From NCBI RefSeq assembly GCF_014205165.1, contig NZ_JACHMZ010000001.1:930001-994000 (forward strand): a stretch of DNA of 64,000 nucleotides, in the 5' to 3' direction. Of this stretch, positions 9,207 through 17,984 are shown piece by piece (the stretch's first letter is position 1; the number at the start of each line of letters is the position of its first letter). Made by a program: the position numbers and the translations under genes. Source of the DNA: Micromonospora carbonacea (lineage in GTDB: Bacteria > Actinomycetota > Actinomycetes > Mycobacteriales > Micromonosporaceae). The notes under the pieces are model-generated. The model had not been told where the DNA came from, ran no database searches, and saw only the letters and a program-made list of their open reading frames with translations.

Positions 9207-10337
9207 TCAGGGCCGCGGGCCCGTCCAGTCGAGGCAGACCACCACCGCGTCGTCGACCAGGTCACCGGCGACGAACGCCCGCAGGTCGCCGATCAGCGAC
9301 CGCACCGCGTCCAGCGGCTCCATCGGGCCGGTCCGGCGCAGGAAGCGGTCCAGCGCGCTCTCGCCGTAGCGGACGTTCTGCCCGGTCGCCTCGACGACGC
9401 CGTCGCTGAGCACGAAGAGCCGGTCGCCGCGGCGCAGCGTGAACCGCTGCTCCCGGTAGTCGGTGCCGTCGAACATGCCGAGGGGGAACTGCGCCTCCAG
9501 CGGCTGCTCCACCACCTCCCCGTCGCGCAGCAGCACCAGCCGGGGCGAGCCCGCGTCGACCACGGTCAGCACGCCGCCGGCCAGGTCCAGCTCCAGCAGC
9601 AGCGCCGAGACGTGCTGCTCGCCCCGGTGCAGCGCGTACACGGCCTGGTCGGCGAGGGCGGCCTGGTCGGCCAGGCCCAGCCCCGCCCGGCGGGCGTTGC
9701 GCAGGGCGTGCGTGGCGAGGGCGGTCAGCACGGAGGCCTGCACCCCCTCGCCCATCCCGTTGATCGTCGACAGCCACAGCCGGTGCCCGTCGTCGGACCA
9801 GTCGAAGCTGTCGCCCCGCACCGCGTACGCCGGTTCGAGCTGGCCGGCGAGGCTGAACGACGCGCGGATCCGGCTGCGCCCGGGCAGCAGCTCCCACTGC
9901 ATCTCGGCGGCGAGGGTGAGCCGGCGGCTGCGGCGGGCGGCCCGGTAGACGTCCGTGCCCTCGTTGACCGCGACCAGCTCGTGACCCAGCGCGGTGGCGA
10001 CCCCGAGCAGCTCGCCCACGGCCGCCGGGTCGCCGGGCACCGGCGACACCCGGAGCACGCCCCGCCGGTCGCCGCGCATGCTGACCGGGAAGTAGCCGGT
10101 GCGCTCGGCGACGATCGGCTCCTGGTGGTCGAAGCAGCGCCAGGCGGGGTGCCCCGGGCCCTCGACCGGTTCACCCTCGGTGAGCGGCAGCAGCGCCGAG
10201 AGGCGGTAGTCGACCTGGAGGAGTTCGACCTCCGTGATCCCGTACGACCCCAGGAGCTCCCCGGCGAGCCGGTCGATCAGCAGGTCGGCGGGCGCCTCGG
10301 TCAGGGTACGACGGGCCCGGTCTTCCGCACCGCTCAT
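9207..10337 (-). CDS. SpoIIE/PP2C-type protein phosphatase with divergent metal site
   Basis: 376 residues. The N-terminal 150 residues form an undefined sensory-like domain; the PP2C domain spans about 170-376. AEMQWELLPGRSRI is the usual entry to RsbU/SpoIIE-type domains. The metal motifs differ from canonical ones: GDSFDW in place of GGDFYD and NGMGEG in place of DxxGxG, so one metal-binding Asp appears to be Asn. SDGVVEATG and the final DDAVVV match the family. It would dephosphorylate an anti-sigma-factor antagonist if active. Start ATG 10335-10337 follows AGAGGAGTGACG. Confidence 0.85.
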   Translation of the reverse strand: MSGAEDRARRTLTEAPADLLIDRLAGELLGSYGITEVELLQVDYRLSALLPLTEGEPVEGPGHPAWRCFDHQEPIVAERTGYFPVSMRGDRRGVLRVSPVPGDPAAVGELLGVATALGHELVAVNEGTDVYRAARRSRRLTLAAEMQWELLPGRSRIRASFSLAGQLEPAYAVRGDSFDWSDDGHRLWLSTINGMGEGVQASVLTALATHALRNARRAGLGLADQAALADQAVYALHRGEQHVSALLLELDLAGGVLTVVDAGSPRLVLLRDGEVVEQPLEAQFPLGMFDGTDYREQRFTLRRGDRLFVLSDGVVEATGQNVRYGESALDRFLRRTGPMEPLDAVRSLIGDLRAFVAGDLVDDAVVVCLDWTGPRP

Positions 10338-10397
10338 CGTCACTCCTCTGTTCGGAGGGGCCGGCGACCAGGGACGCCGGGTAGTCTCTTGCCCAAC

Positions 10398-11078
10398 ATG
10401 ACCGAAGAACACGGTCCGCACGGACCAGAAGCGAGTATGGCCGCCGCCCTCGACGCGGCGGCCGGCACCCTGCTCACGGTCTTCGAGGCGGCGCGCGAGC
10501 GCACCACCAGCCGGCTCTCCGGGGCGCAACTGCGCGCCGTCATGGTGGTCGAGCAGCACGACGGGATCAACCTGCGCCGGCTGGCCACGCTGCTCGACAT
10601 GCTGCTCTCCTCGGCCAGCCGGCTCTGCGACCGGCTCGTCGCGGCGGGCATGCTGGAGCGCGAGCCGGGCCGGTCCGACCGGCGGGAGATCTCCCTGCAC
10701 CTCACGCCGGAGGCCGAGAAGCTCCTCGCCGAGCTGCGGGCCGACCGCCGGCAGCGGCTGGCGGCGATCCTGTCCGGGATGAGCCCCGAGGGGCGGCAGG
10801 CCCTGCTCGGCGGGCTCCAGGAGTTCGACGAGGTCGCCCGGCTGCGGCACCCGCCGGAGCCGCCGACGGCGGAGTTAGCCGCCGAGGCCCGGTCGGACGA
10901 GTGGGCACCGCCGCCCGGCCAGGGCTGGCCGGCGGGGGAGCACCCGGCCGGCTGGTCGACCCCGGGCGTGCCGCGCGGCCGACCGGCGACGGACGCGACC
11001 CCGGGCGGCTGGCCCGGCGACGCCGCTGCGGGCGGCGGCTGGCCGGCCGGCGACCCGCAGGTGGCCCGCACCGCCTGA
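10398..11078 (+). CDS. MarR-family transcriptional regulator with low-complexity tail
   Basis: 226 residues. The winged-helix domain occupies about 15-145: LRAVMVVEQHDGINLRRLATLLDMLLSSASRLCDRLVAAGMLEREPG is the helix-turn-helix, and RSDRREISLHLT is the wing. The last 70 residues are Gly/Pro/Trp-rich with WPAGEHPAGW-like motifs and are probably disordered. Start ATG 10398 has no ribosome binding site, but TAGTCT lies at 10382-10387, ten bases upstream, so a near-leaderless transcript is possible. The gene is divergent from the phosphatase and may share its control region. Confidence 0.82.
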   Translation: MTEEHGPHGPEASMAAALDAAAGTLLTVFEAARERTTSRLSGAQLRAVMVVEQHDGINLRRLATLLDMLLSSASRLCDRLVAAGMLEREPGRSDRREISLHLTPEAEKLLAELRADRRQRLAAILSGMSPEGRQALLGGLQEFDEVARLRHPPEPPTAELAAEARSDEWAPPPGQGWPAGEHPAGWSTPGVPRGRPATDATPGGWPGDAAAGGGWPAGDPQVARTA

Positions 11079-11149
11079 CGCCCGCGCCGCCTGACCCCGC
11101 ACCGCCTGACGGCCGCCCGGCGCGGCGCGCCTCCTCCGGCGCGGCAGGT

Positions 11150-11203
11150 GTTAGGAGGGGGCCCTTCCTATACAGATAGCGTTAACAGGGGGCCCTTCCT
11201 TGC
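11150..11203. repeat. 54-bp GGGCCCTTCC repeat, copy 1
   Basis: Same length, ends and GGGGGCCCTTCCTTGC arm as the copy at 27232-27285, but the central part differs and contains GTTAAC. AGGGGGCCCTTCCT occurs in both halves. It lies between two converging genes and could act as a terminator. Unusually, it supplies the last codons and the TAA stop of the B12-binding gene on the minus strand. Confidence 0.75.
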
Positions 11204-12201
11204 ATCTCGCGGGCCCAGCGCAGGTGGTCGCACGCGCGGGGATGGTCGGCCAGGACGGTGCCGCAGGCCGCCAGCACGGCGTCCAGCAGCGGCCCGCGGC
11301 CCCCGTCCCGGGCCGCCAGCAGGTCGGCCTGCCACGTCGTGTGGTCGAGCAGGAGCTGCGGATCACCGACCCGGATCGCGGCGGCGAGCGCGTCCACCAG
11401 GTGCCCGACGGCGGCGGCGAACTGGTCGGCCTCCGCCTCGGGCGGGGCCACCGCGCGCAGGGCGAACTGCACGACGTCGCGCCGCCGGCGCAGCACCGCG
11501 GCGTAGTCGTCGCCGCCCGTCGCGGGCGGCGGGCCGGTGTGCCCGGCGAAGAGGTCCGTCTCCAGCAGCCGGGCCGCGTCGCGGGCGGACGCGCCCCAGG
11601 CCGCCGCCCCCACGGCGGCGGCCCACCGGCCGTCGGGGCCGAACCCCGGGCCGCCGGCGACCACCGGGACCCCGGCCGACCGGCACGCCTCGATCGTGCG
11701 GCCGGCCCGGACCAGCCGGCTCGGCTGCACGCAGCTCAGCAGCACCGCGTCCGGCCCGGTCTGGTGCAGGTAGGAGACGAGGTGGCGGGCGGGGACGCTG
11801 GCGCCGAGGAAGGTCACCCGCCAGCCCTCGGCCCGGACCACCTCGGCGACGATGCGGGCGGCCAGCGCGTGCCACTCGCCCTCCACGCAGGCCAGCACCA
11901 TGTGACCGCGCGCCGGCCGGCCCGTGGTCCGCGCGCCGACGGCGGCGACGACCAGCTCGCTGACGTAGGTGGCGGCGTGCTCCTGGGCGACGCTCCACCG
12001 CCCGGCCGACCAGCGCAGGCCGATCTCCCGCTGCGCCACGGCCACCACGTCCACCAGGACGTCCGCGACGCTGGCTCCGGCGTCGAGCAGGCCGAGGGCG
12101 AGCCCGACGGCCGCCGGGTGGTCGGCGGAGTCCAGGCAGGCGAGGTACGCCTCGACCGCCGCCGCCCCGGGCCCGACGGCGACGCCGGACACCGCCGTCA
12201 C
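11182..12201 (-). CDS. CarH-like B12-binding protein without DNA-binding domain
   Basis: 339 residues. The N-terminal helical cap contains W64-x9-E74-H75 (LRW...QEH), the motif that covers the adenosyl group in CarH/LitR photoreceptors. A Rossmann-type B12 domain follows with EGEWHALA, where H111 is the likely cobalt ligand, LLSCV, and VVAGGPG. The usual Gly after HxL is Ala here. No MerR helix-turn-helix is present. A C-terminal helical extension (about 215-339) is unassigned. Start GTG 12199-12201 overlaps the upstream phosphatase stop by four bases (GTGA), so the two are co-translated. The last residues, QGRAPC and stop, come from the 54-bp repeat. It probably senses light or adenosylcobalamin and signals to the phosphatase; that link is inferred. 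Confidence 0.85.
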   Translation of the reverse strand: MTAVSGVAVGPGAAAVEAYLACLDSADHPAAVGLALGLLDAGASVADVLVDVVAVAQREIGLRWSAGRWSVAQEHAATYVSELVVAAVGARTTGRPARGHMVLACVEGEWHALAARIVAEVVRAEGWRVTFLGASVPARHLVSYLHQTGPDAVLLSCVQPSRLVRAGRTIEACRSAGVPVVAGGPGFGPDGRWAAAVGAAAWGASARDAARLLETDLFAGHTGPPPATGGDDYAAVLRRRRDVVQFALRAVAPPEAEADQFAAAVGHLVDALAAAIRVGDPQLLLDHTTWQADLLAARDGGRGPLLDAVLAACGTVLADHPRACDHLRWAREMQGRAPC

Positions 12202-13871
12202 GGGCCGTCCGCCCGCACGGCGAGCATCGCGATGTCGTCGTGGGCCTGCCCGTCGAGCCACTCGTCGACGAGCTGGAGCACCCGGTCGACCAGGGCGGCG
12301 GGCGGCAGCCCGACGCCCGACGCGACCGCCCGGCGCAGCCGCTCGTCGCCGAACATGTCGACCTCGCCCGCGCCGCCCCGGGCCTCGGTCACCCCGTCGG
12401 TGTAGGCGAGCAGCAGCTCGCCGGGGGCGAGGTGGACCTCCGTCTCGGCGAACCGGGGCGCGGGGAGCGCCCCGATCGGCATGCCGCCGACCCAGACCTG
12501 TCCGACGGTGCCGTCGGCGCGGACGACCAGCGGCGACGGGTGGCCGCCGCCGGCGACGCGGACCAGCAGGCCCCCGTCGGGCCGGGGGGTGAGGGTGCCG
12601 AGCAGGACGGTGGTGAACTGGCTGCGCCGGGCGGCGTCCGGCGCGTCGAACAGGGCCCGGTGCAGCAGCCGCATCAGCTCCAGCGGGCGCTGCTCGACCA
12701 GCCGCAGCGTCTGGAGGGACTGGCGGACGCGGCCGGTGAGCACGGCCGCGCCGACGCCCTTGCCGCAGACGTCGCCCAGGGCGAACAGCGCGCCGTCGGC
12801 GGTGGGGAAGACCTCGTAGAAGTCCCCGCCGATGCGCAGGCTGTCCCCGGCGGCCCGGTAGCCGCCGGCGAGGGTGACGCCGCCGATCGTGGGCAGCTCG
12901 GGCGGCAGGAGGCTGTGCTGCAACACCCGGGCCAGGTGGGCCTGCTCGCCGTAGAGCTCGGCGGTGGCCAGGGCCGCGCCCGCCCGCGCCGCGAACTCCC
13001 GGGCCAGCTCGATCTCCCGGGCGTCGAAGCCGGGCCGTCCGACCCGCCGGATCAGCACCAGCGCCCCGACGGCGCCGGCCGCGCCGAGCAGCGGGCTGAC
13101 CAGCACGGTGCCGGGCCGCCCGAAGCCCGCCGGCAGCACGGCGTCGAGGTCGGCCAGCTCCGCGTCCAGCCAGGGGCTCGGCTCGGCGTGGTCGCCGGCG
13201 AGCGCCTCGGCGAGGCCGGGCACCGCGAGGGGCGGGCCCCCCGGCGAGACCCCGGCCGTCGGGCCCCGGTCGCCCTCGGCGTACCGGAGCCAGTGCGGGG
13301 CGTCCTCGGCCGGGGGCGGCGGGCGGTGCACGACCAGCGCCGCGTCCGCGAGGTACGGCACCGGGAGGGTGGCCGCGGCCCGCAGGGTCTGCTCGCGGTG
13401 CAGGGAGAGCCCGAGCCGGCTGCCGGCCTGGGCCAGGAACGTGGTGCGCGACCGCTCGGCCAGCAGGGCGTCGGTGCGGGCGCGCTCCTCGGTGACGTCG
13501 CGCACGTACCAGGCGAACCGGCCGCCCCGCAGCGCGCGGCGGACGCCGTGCAACCGCCGGCCGTGGTGCTCGGCGTCGAACGTGTCCGCGCCGGTCGCCG
13601 CGGCCCCGGCCAGCGCGGGCACCGCGCACCCGGCCAGCTCGCCGCCCGGCGCGAGCTCCGGCAGCAGCTCGCTCGCCATCGCGTTGAGCAGGGTGACCAC
13701 GCCGGCGTGGTCGGTGGTGACGACCGCCTCGGCGAGCCCGTCCAGCAGCTCCCGGGCCAGGCCGGAGTCGGCCGGCAGCGGGGACCCGGCGGGGCGTCGG
13801 TGCGCCGGGCGGGACGCCTGCCCGCCGCCGCTGACCGGCCCGGCGAGACCGCCCCGTCGGGTGGTCGTCAC
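12198..13871 (-). CDS. PAS-GAF-PP2C (RsbU/SpoIIE-type) protein phosphatase
   Basis: 557 residues. A PAS-like domain at about 40-130 (LLDGLAEAVVTTDHAGVVTLLN), a GAF domain at about 145-300, the helix LARVLQHSLLPPELP, and a PP2C domain at about 330-555. Metal-binding motifs are intact: GGDFYEVF, GDVCGKGVGAAVLT, YTDGVTEARG and HDDIAMLAV. Such enzymes dephosphorylate STAS-domain antagonists in partner-switching control of sigma factors; none is encoded nearby. Start GTG 13869-13871 has no clear ribosome binding site. It is the first gene of a two-gene operon with the B12-binding protein, which suggests that protein controls its activity. Confidence 0.9.
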   Translation of the reverse strand: MTTTRRGGLAGPVSGGGQASRPAHRRPAGSPLPADSGLARELLDGLAEAVVTTDHAGVVTLLNAMASELLPELAPGGELAGCAVPALAGAAATGADTFDAEHHGRRLHGVRRALRGGRFAWYVRDVTEERARTDALLAERSRTTFLAQAGSRLGLSLHREQTLRAAATLPVPYLADAALVVHRPPPPAEDAPHWLRYAEGDRGPTAGVSPGGPPLAVPGLAEALAGDHAEPSPWLDAELADLDAVLPAGFGRPGTVLVSPLLGAAGAVGALVLIRRVGRPGFDAREIELAREFAARAGAALATAELYGEQAHLARVLQHSLLPPELPTIGGVTLAGGYRAAGDSLRIGGDFYEVFPTADGALFALGDVCGKGVGAAVLTGRVRQSLQTLRLVEQRPLELMRLLHRALFDAPDAARRSQFTTVLLGTLTPRPDGGLLVRVAGGGHPSPLVVRADGTVGQVWVGGMPIGALPAPRFAETEVHLAPGELLLAYTDGVTEARGGAGEVDMFGDERLRRAVASGVGLPPAALVDRVLQLVDEWLDGQAHDDIAMLAVRADGP

Positions 13872-13942
13872 GGCCGGTCGCCGGCCGCACCGGTCGGAGG
13901 CGCTGTGTGCATGCTGGTCGTGCGCTCCTCCGCTGCCGAGAA

Positions 13943-13958
13943 CTTGCCTTCGGGCAAG
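13943..13958. terminator. UUCG-tetraloop hairpin between ROK and phosphatase genes
   Basis: CTTGCC-TTCG-GGCAAG, perfect 6-bp arms. On the minus strand it lies about 45 bases after the ROK gene stop and 70 bases before the phosphatase start. It could terminate the ROK transcript or form part of the phosphatase leader. Confidence 0.45.
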
Positions 13959-14003
13959 CGTACCGAGGGGCTCCGACGGTCGCCCATCGAGCGGAAGGGG
14001 AGG

Positions 14004-15242
14004 TCAGGACTGCCGGGTCAGCCAGCCGACCGGTTCGGCGACGATCCGGCGGACGACCGAGCCGGCCGCGCCGACCACGGCGGCCTCGGGGCCGAGCGTC
14101 GACGGGCGTACGGTGACCGGCGCCCAGCCGGCGGTGAGCACCCGCCGGGACACCTCGGCCAGCACCGCCGGCCGCAGCCAGGGGGTGAGCAGCGCGTAGC
14201 CGCCCCCGAGGACCACGGTGTCCAGGTCCAGCAGGTTCACCACGCCCGCCACCGCGACCCCGAGGGCCTGCCCCGCCTCGGCCAGCGCGGCCAGGGCGGC
14301 GGGGTGGCCGGCGGCGGCGAGGTCGGCCAGCCGCGCGGCGGCGGTGTCCGCCGGCAGGTCCGCCCGGTCCAGCCCGGCGGCGGCGAGCACGGCCTCCTGG
14401 CCCGCGTACTGCTCCAGGCAGCCCCGGCCGCCGCAGCGGCAGGGCCGCCCCTGCGGCTGCACGGGGATGTGACCGATCTCGCCGCTCCATCCGCGGACCC
14501 CCCGGAACAGCGCGCCGTCGAGGACGATCCCGGCGCCGATGCCCACCTCGCCGGAGACGTGCAGGAAGCTCGCCGGCCCGGTCGGGTCGGCGTGCAGCTC
14601 GCCCACGGCGGCCAGGTTGGCCTCGTTGTCGACGACCAGCGGCGGGACCCCGGGCACCGGCCCGGCCAGCGGCGGGTGGCCGGCGAGCAGCTCGGGGACG
14701 GCCACGTCGCGCCAGCCCAGGTTGGGGGCGAGCCGGACCAGCCCGGCGTCGCCGACCAGGCCGGGCACGGCGAGGGCCACCCCGGCCAGGTCGAGGCCCT
14801 GCCGCTCGGCGTCGGCCCGCGCCTCGGCGGCCAGGGCGACGAGCCGGGCGAGGGCGTCGGCGGGGGAGACCGGGCGCAGGTCGGCCCGGCGCACGGTGTG
14901 GTGCCGGACCTCGCCGGCCAGGTCGACCACGCAGGCGGCCAGGTAGTCGACGTTGATCTCCAGCCCGAGGCCGGCGGGACCCGACCCGGCGAGCACCAGC
15001 CCGCGCGCCGGACGGCCCGCCCCGTTGCGCGGCGCGGGATCCGACTCGGCGACCAGCCGGCCGGCGATGAGGTCGTCGACGACGGCCGAGACGGTGGCCC
15101 GGGTCAGGCCGGTCGAGGCGGCCACGTCGGCCCGCGACGGTGGGCGGGGCGCGGCGGCGATCCGGCCGAGCACCACGGCGAGGTTCAGCTCGCGCAGGCT
15201 GCCCTGGCGGACCGCCCCGGGGACAGGGGCGGGGCGGGTCAC
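14004..15242 (-). CDS. ROK-family transcriptional repressor, probable xylose regulator
   Basis: About 412 residues. N-terminal winged helix (RADVAASTGLTRATVSAVVDDLIAGRLV), then a sugar-kinase-like ROK domain with the ATP/sugar-site pieces VDNEANLAAVGE and GEIGHIPV and the zinc motif CRCGGRGCLEQY. It is divergent from xylA-xylB, the usual position of the xylose repressor XylR. Start is uncertain: GTG 15240-15242 is used because the helix-turn-helix follows naturally; an ATG at 15258-15260 and a TTG further upstream are in frame, and none has a well-spaced ribosome binding site. Confidence 0.88.
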   Translation of the reverse strand: MTRPAPVPGAVRQGSLRELNLAVVLGRIAAAPRPPSRADVAASTGLTRATVSAVVDDLIAGRLVAESDPAPRNGAGRPARGLVLAGSGPAGLGLEINVDYLAACVVDLAGEVRHHTVRRADLRPVSPADALARLVALAAEARADAERQGLDLAGVALAVPGLVGDAGLVRLAPNLGWRDVAVPELLAGHPPLAGPVPGVPPLVVDNEANLAAVGELHADPTGPASFLHVSGEVGIGAGIVLDGALFRGVRGWSGEIGHIPVQPQGRPCRCGGRGCLEQYAGQEAVLAAAGLDRADLPADTAAARLADLAAAGHPAALAALAEAGQALGVAVAGVVNLLDLDTVVLGGGYALLTPWLRPAVLAEVSRRVLTAGWAPVTVRPSTLGPEAAVVGAAGSVVRRIVAEPVGWLTRQS

Positions 15243-15245
15243 CCC

Positions 15246-15286
15246 TTGACAGTGCCACATGCCCGCCAAATAATTCAACCACTGAA
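15246..15286 (+). promoter_or_regulatory. xylA promoter with overlapping candidate ROK operator
   Basis: A near-consensus promoter: -35 TTGACA (15246-15251), 17-base spacer, -10 AATAAT (15269-15274). The palindrome TTCA-N5-TGAA (15274-15286) starts at the last base of the -10 box and covers the expected transcription start. This is a position where a repressor would block transcription. The A/T-rich patch stands out from its surroundings. Confidence 0.65.
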
Positions 15287-15309
15287 CAAATAGCTACCGG
15301 AGGTCTGCC

Positions 15310-16497
15310 ATGGCACCCCGTCCCACCCCCGCCGACAAATTCTCCTTCGGCCTCTGGACGGTGGGCTGGCAGGCCCGCGACCCGTTCGGCGACGCCACCC
15401 GCGGCGAGCTCGACGCCGTCGAGGCCGTGCACAAGCTCGCCGAGCTGGGCGCGTACGGGATCACCTTCCACGACGACGACCTGATCCCGTTCGGCGCGGA
15501 CTCCGCCGCCCGCGACGCCCAGCTCGCCCGGTTCCGCAAGGCCCTCGACGAGACCGGCCTGGTCGTGCCGATGGTCACCACCAACCTGTTCACCCACCCG
15601 GTGTTCAAGGACGGCGGCTTCACCAGCAACGACCGCGACGTGCGGCGGTACGCGTTGCGCAAGGTGCTGCGCAACGTCGACCTCGCCGCCGAGCTGGGCG
15701 CCAAGACGTTCGTGATGTGGGGCGGCCGGGAGGGCTCCGAGTACGACCTGGCCAAGGACATCCGCGCGGCGCTGGACCGCTACCGCGAGGGCGTCGACCT
15801 GCTCTGCGAGTACGTCGTCGACCGCGGCTACGACCTGCGCTTCGCCATCGAGCCGAAGCCGAACGAGCCGCGCGGCGACATCCTGCTGCCCACCGTCGGG
15901 CACGCCCTGGCGTTCATCTCCACGCTGGCCCGCCCGGAGATGGTCGGCCTCAACCCCGAGGTCGGCCACGAGCAGATGGCCGGGCTCAACTACGCCCACG
16001 GCATCGCCCAGGCGCTGTGGCAGGGCAAGCTGTTCCACCTCGACCTCAACGGCCAGCGCGGCATCAAGTACGACCAGGATCTCGTCTTCGGCCACGGCGA
16101 CCTGATGAACGCGTTCGCCCTGGTGGACCTGCTGGAGAACGGCGGCCCCGACGGCGGCCCCGCCTACGACGGCCCCCGGCACTTCGACTACAAGCCCTCG
16201 CGCACCGAGGACTTCACCGGCGTGTGGGCCTCGGCCGAGGCGAACATGCGCACCTACCTGCTGCTCAAGGAGCGGGCCGCGGCGTTCCGGGCCGACCCGG
16301 AGGTGGCCGAGGCCCTCGCCGCGAGCCGCGTCGGCGACCTGGCCACCCCGACCGTCGCCGACGGCGAGGGCTACGCCGGGCTGCTCGCCGACCGCGCGTC
16401 CTTCGAGGAGTACGACGTCGACGCCGCCGCCGCGCGGGGCTTCCACTTCGTCCGGCTCAACCAGCTGGCCGTCGAGCACCTGCTCGGCGCTCGCTGA
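15310..16497 (+). CDS. xylA: Xylose isomerase
   Basis: 395 residues, the usual length for actinomycete class I xylose isomerases. It converts D-xylose to D-xylulose, and such enzymes also act on glucose. Visible signatures are [10 protein letters not shown], the conserved [20 protein letters not shown] around a metal-binding Glu, [11 protein letters not shown] and [16 protein letters not shown] carrying metal-binding Asp residues. Start ATG 15310 follows GGAGGT at 15299-15304. xylB follows 10 bases after the stop, and expression is probably repressed by the divergent ROK protein. Confidence 0.97.
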   Translation: MAPRPTPADKFSFGLWTVGWQARDPFGDATRGELDAVEAVHKLAELGAYGITFHDDDLIPFGADSAARDAQLARFRKALDETGLVVPMVTTNLFTHPVFKDGGFTSNDRDVRRYALRKVLRNVDLAAELGAKTFVMWGGREGSEYDLAKDIRAALDRYREGVDLLCEYVVDRGYDLRFAIEPKPNEPRGDILLPTVGHALAFISTLARPEMVGLNPEVGHEQMAGLNYAHGIAQALWQGKLFHLDLNGQRGIKYDQDLVFGHGDLMNAFALVDLLENGGPDGGPAYDGPRHFDYKPSRTEDFTGVWASAEANMRTYLLLKERAAAFRADPEVAEALAASRVGDLATPTVADGEGYAGLLADRASFEEYDVDAAAARGFHFVRLNQLAVEHLLGAR

Positions 16498-16507
16498 GGC
16501 CGCCGCC

Positions 16508-17950
16508 ATGCCCCTGGTCGCCGGGTTCGACTCGTCCACCCAGTCCTGCAAGCTGGTGATCCGCGACGCGGAGACCGGAGCGCTGGTGCGCTCGGGCCGT
16601 GCCGCCCATCCCGCCGGCACCGAGGTCGACCCGGCGGCCTGGTGGGCGGCCCTGGAGGCCGCCGTGGCGCAGGCCGGCGGCTTGGCCGACGTCGCGGCCG
16701 TCTCCGTCGCCGGCCAGCAGCACGGCATGGTCTGCCTCGACGAGTCGGGCGAGGTGGTCCGCCCGGCGCTGCTGTGGAACGACACCCGCTCCGCCGGTGC
16801 CGCCGCCGACCTGCTCGAGGAGGCCGGCGGCGGCGAGGCCGGCGGACGGTTCTGGGCCGACGCCGTCGGCGTCGTTCCGGTGGCCAGCTTCACCGCCACC
16901 AAGCTGCGCTGGCTGGCCCGGCACGAGCCGGCCAACGCCGACCGGGTCACCGCCGTCTGCCTGCCGCACGACTGGCTGACCTGGCGGCTGGCCGGCGCGC
17001 CCGGCCTGGACGCGCTGCGCACCGACCGCAGCGACGCCAGCGGCACCGGCTACTGGTCCCCGGCCACCGGCGAGTACCGGTTCGACCTGCTCGAACGCGC
17101 CTTCGGCCGGCGGCTGGAGGTGCCCGTCGTGCTCGGGCCGACCCAGACCGCCGGGGCCGTCGACCCGGCGGCGCTCGCCGCCGGCGGGGGGCCCGGCGGG
17201 GCGCTGCTCGGCCCGGGGGCCGGCGACAACGCGGCCGCCGCGTTCGGCGTCGGGGCCCGCCCCGGCGACGTGGTCGTCTCCATCGGCACCTCCGGCACCG
17301 TGTTCAGCGTCGCCGACGCGCCGACGGCCGACCCGACCGGCACCGTCGCCGGCTTCGCCGACGTGACCGGCCGCTATCTCCCGCTGGTCTGCACGCTCAA
17401 CGCGGCCCGGGTGCTCGATGCGGCGGCCACCCTGCTCGGGGTCGACCTCGACGCCCTGTCCGACCTGGCGCTGTCCGCCCCGCCCGGCGCGGACGGCCTG
17501 GTGATGGTCCCCTACCTGGAGGGGGAGCGGACCCCGAACCGGCCGTCGGCCACCGGGGCGGTGCACGGGCTCACCCTGCGCACCTCCACCCCGGCGCACC
17601 TGGCCCGCGCGGCGGTCGAGGGGATGCTCTGCGCGCTCGCCGACGGCCTCGACGCGCTGACCGCGCAGGGCTGCCGGGCCGAGCGGGTGATCCTGGTCGG
17701 CGGCGGGGCCCGGTCGGCGGCGGTGCGCCGCATCGCGCCGCAGGTCTTCGGCCGCCCGGTGGTCGTGCCGCCGCCGGGGGAGTACGTCGCCGACGGGGCG
17801 GCCCGCCAGGCCGCCTGGCTCGCCCTGGGCGGGCAGGACGCGCCCGATTGGTCGCCGGCCGGCACGCAGGAGTACGCGGCCGACGGCGTCGCGGCCGTCC
17901 GCGAGCGGTACGCGGCGGCCCGCGACCGGGTGCTCGACCGCCCCGCCTGA
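16508..17950 (+). CDS. xylB: Xylulokinase (FGGY family)
   Basis: 480 residues. It phosphorylates D-xylulose to xylulose-5-phosphate for the pentose phosphate pathway. The N-terminal FGGY domain begins [15 protein letters not shown] and has [13 protein letters not shown] and LWNDTRS; the C-terminal domain has [20 protein letters not shown] and the late signature [30 protein letters not shown]. Both halves of the ATP site are present. It lies directly after xylA and is clearly in the same operon. Confidence 0.96.
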   Translation: MPLVAGFDSSTQSCKLVIRDAETGALVRSGRAAHPAGTEVDPAAWWAALEAAVAQAGGLADVAAVSVAGQQHGMVCLDESGEVVRPALLWNDTRSAGAAADLLEEAGGGEAGGRFWADAVGVVPVASFTATKLRWLARHEPANADRVTAVCLPHDWLTWRLAGAPGLDALRTDRSDASGTGYWSPATGEYRFDLLERAFGRRLEVPVVLGPTQTAGAVDPAALAAGGGPGGALLGPGAGDNAAAAFGVGARPGDVVVSIGTSGTVFSVADAPTADPTGTVAGFADVTGRYLPLVCTLNAARVLDAAATLLGVDLDALSDLALSAPPGADGLVMVPYLEGERTPNRPSATGAVHGLTLRTSTPAHLARAAVEGMLCALADGLDALTAQGCRAERVILVGGGARSAAVRRIAPQVFGRPVVVPPPGEYVADGAARQAAWLALGGQDAPDWSPAGTQEYAADGVAAVRERYAAARDRVLDRPA

Positions 17951-17984
17951 CGGGGGCCGACCCGGCAGCGGGCATGCTGGGTCG

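Noticed and set aside
12240..15293. Plus-strand open frame of about 1000 codons
   Set aside because: Runs antisense to the PAS-GAF-PP2C and ROK genes, low complexity, no domains.
11182..17046. A single minus-strand open frame of 1954 codons
   Set aside because: It fuses the real B12-binding gene to antisense readings of xylA, the ROK and phosphatase genes; long antisense frames are normal at 73% G+C. The real gene begins at the GTG at 12199-12201.
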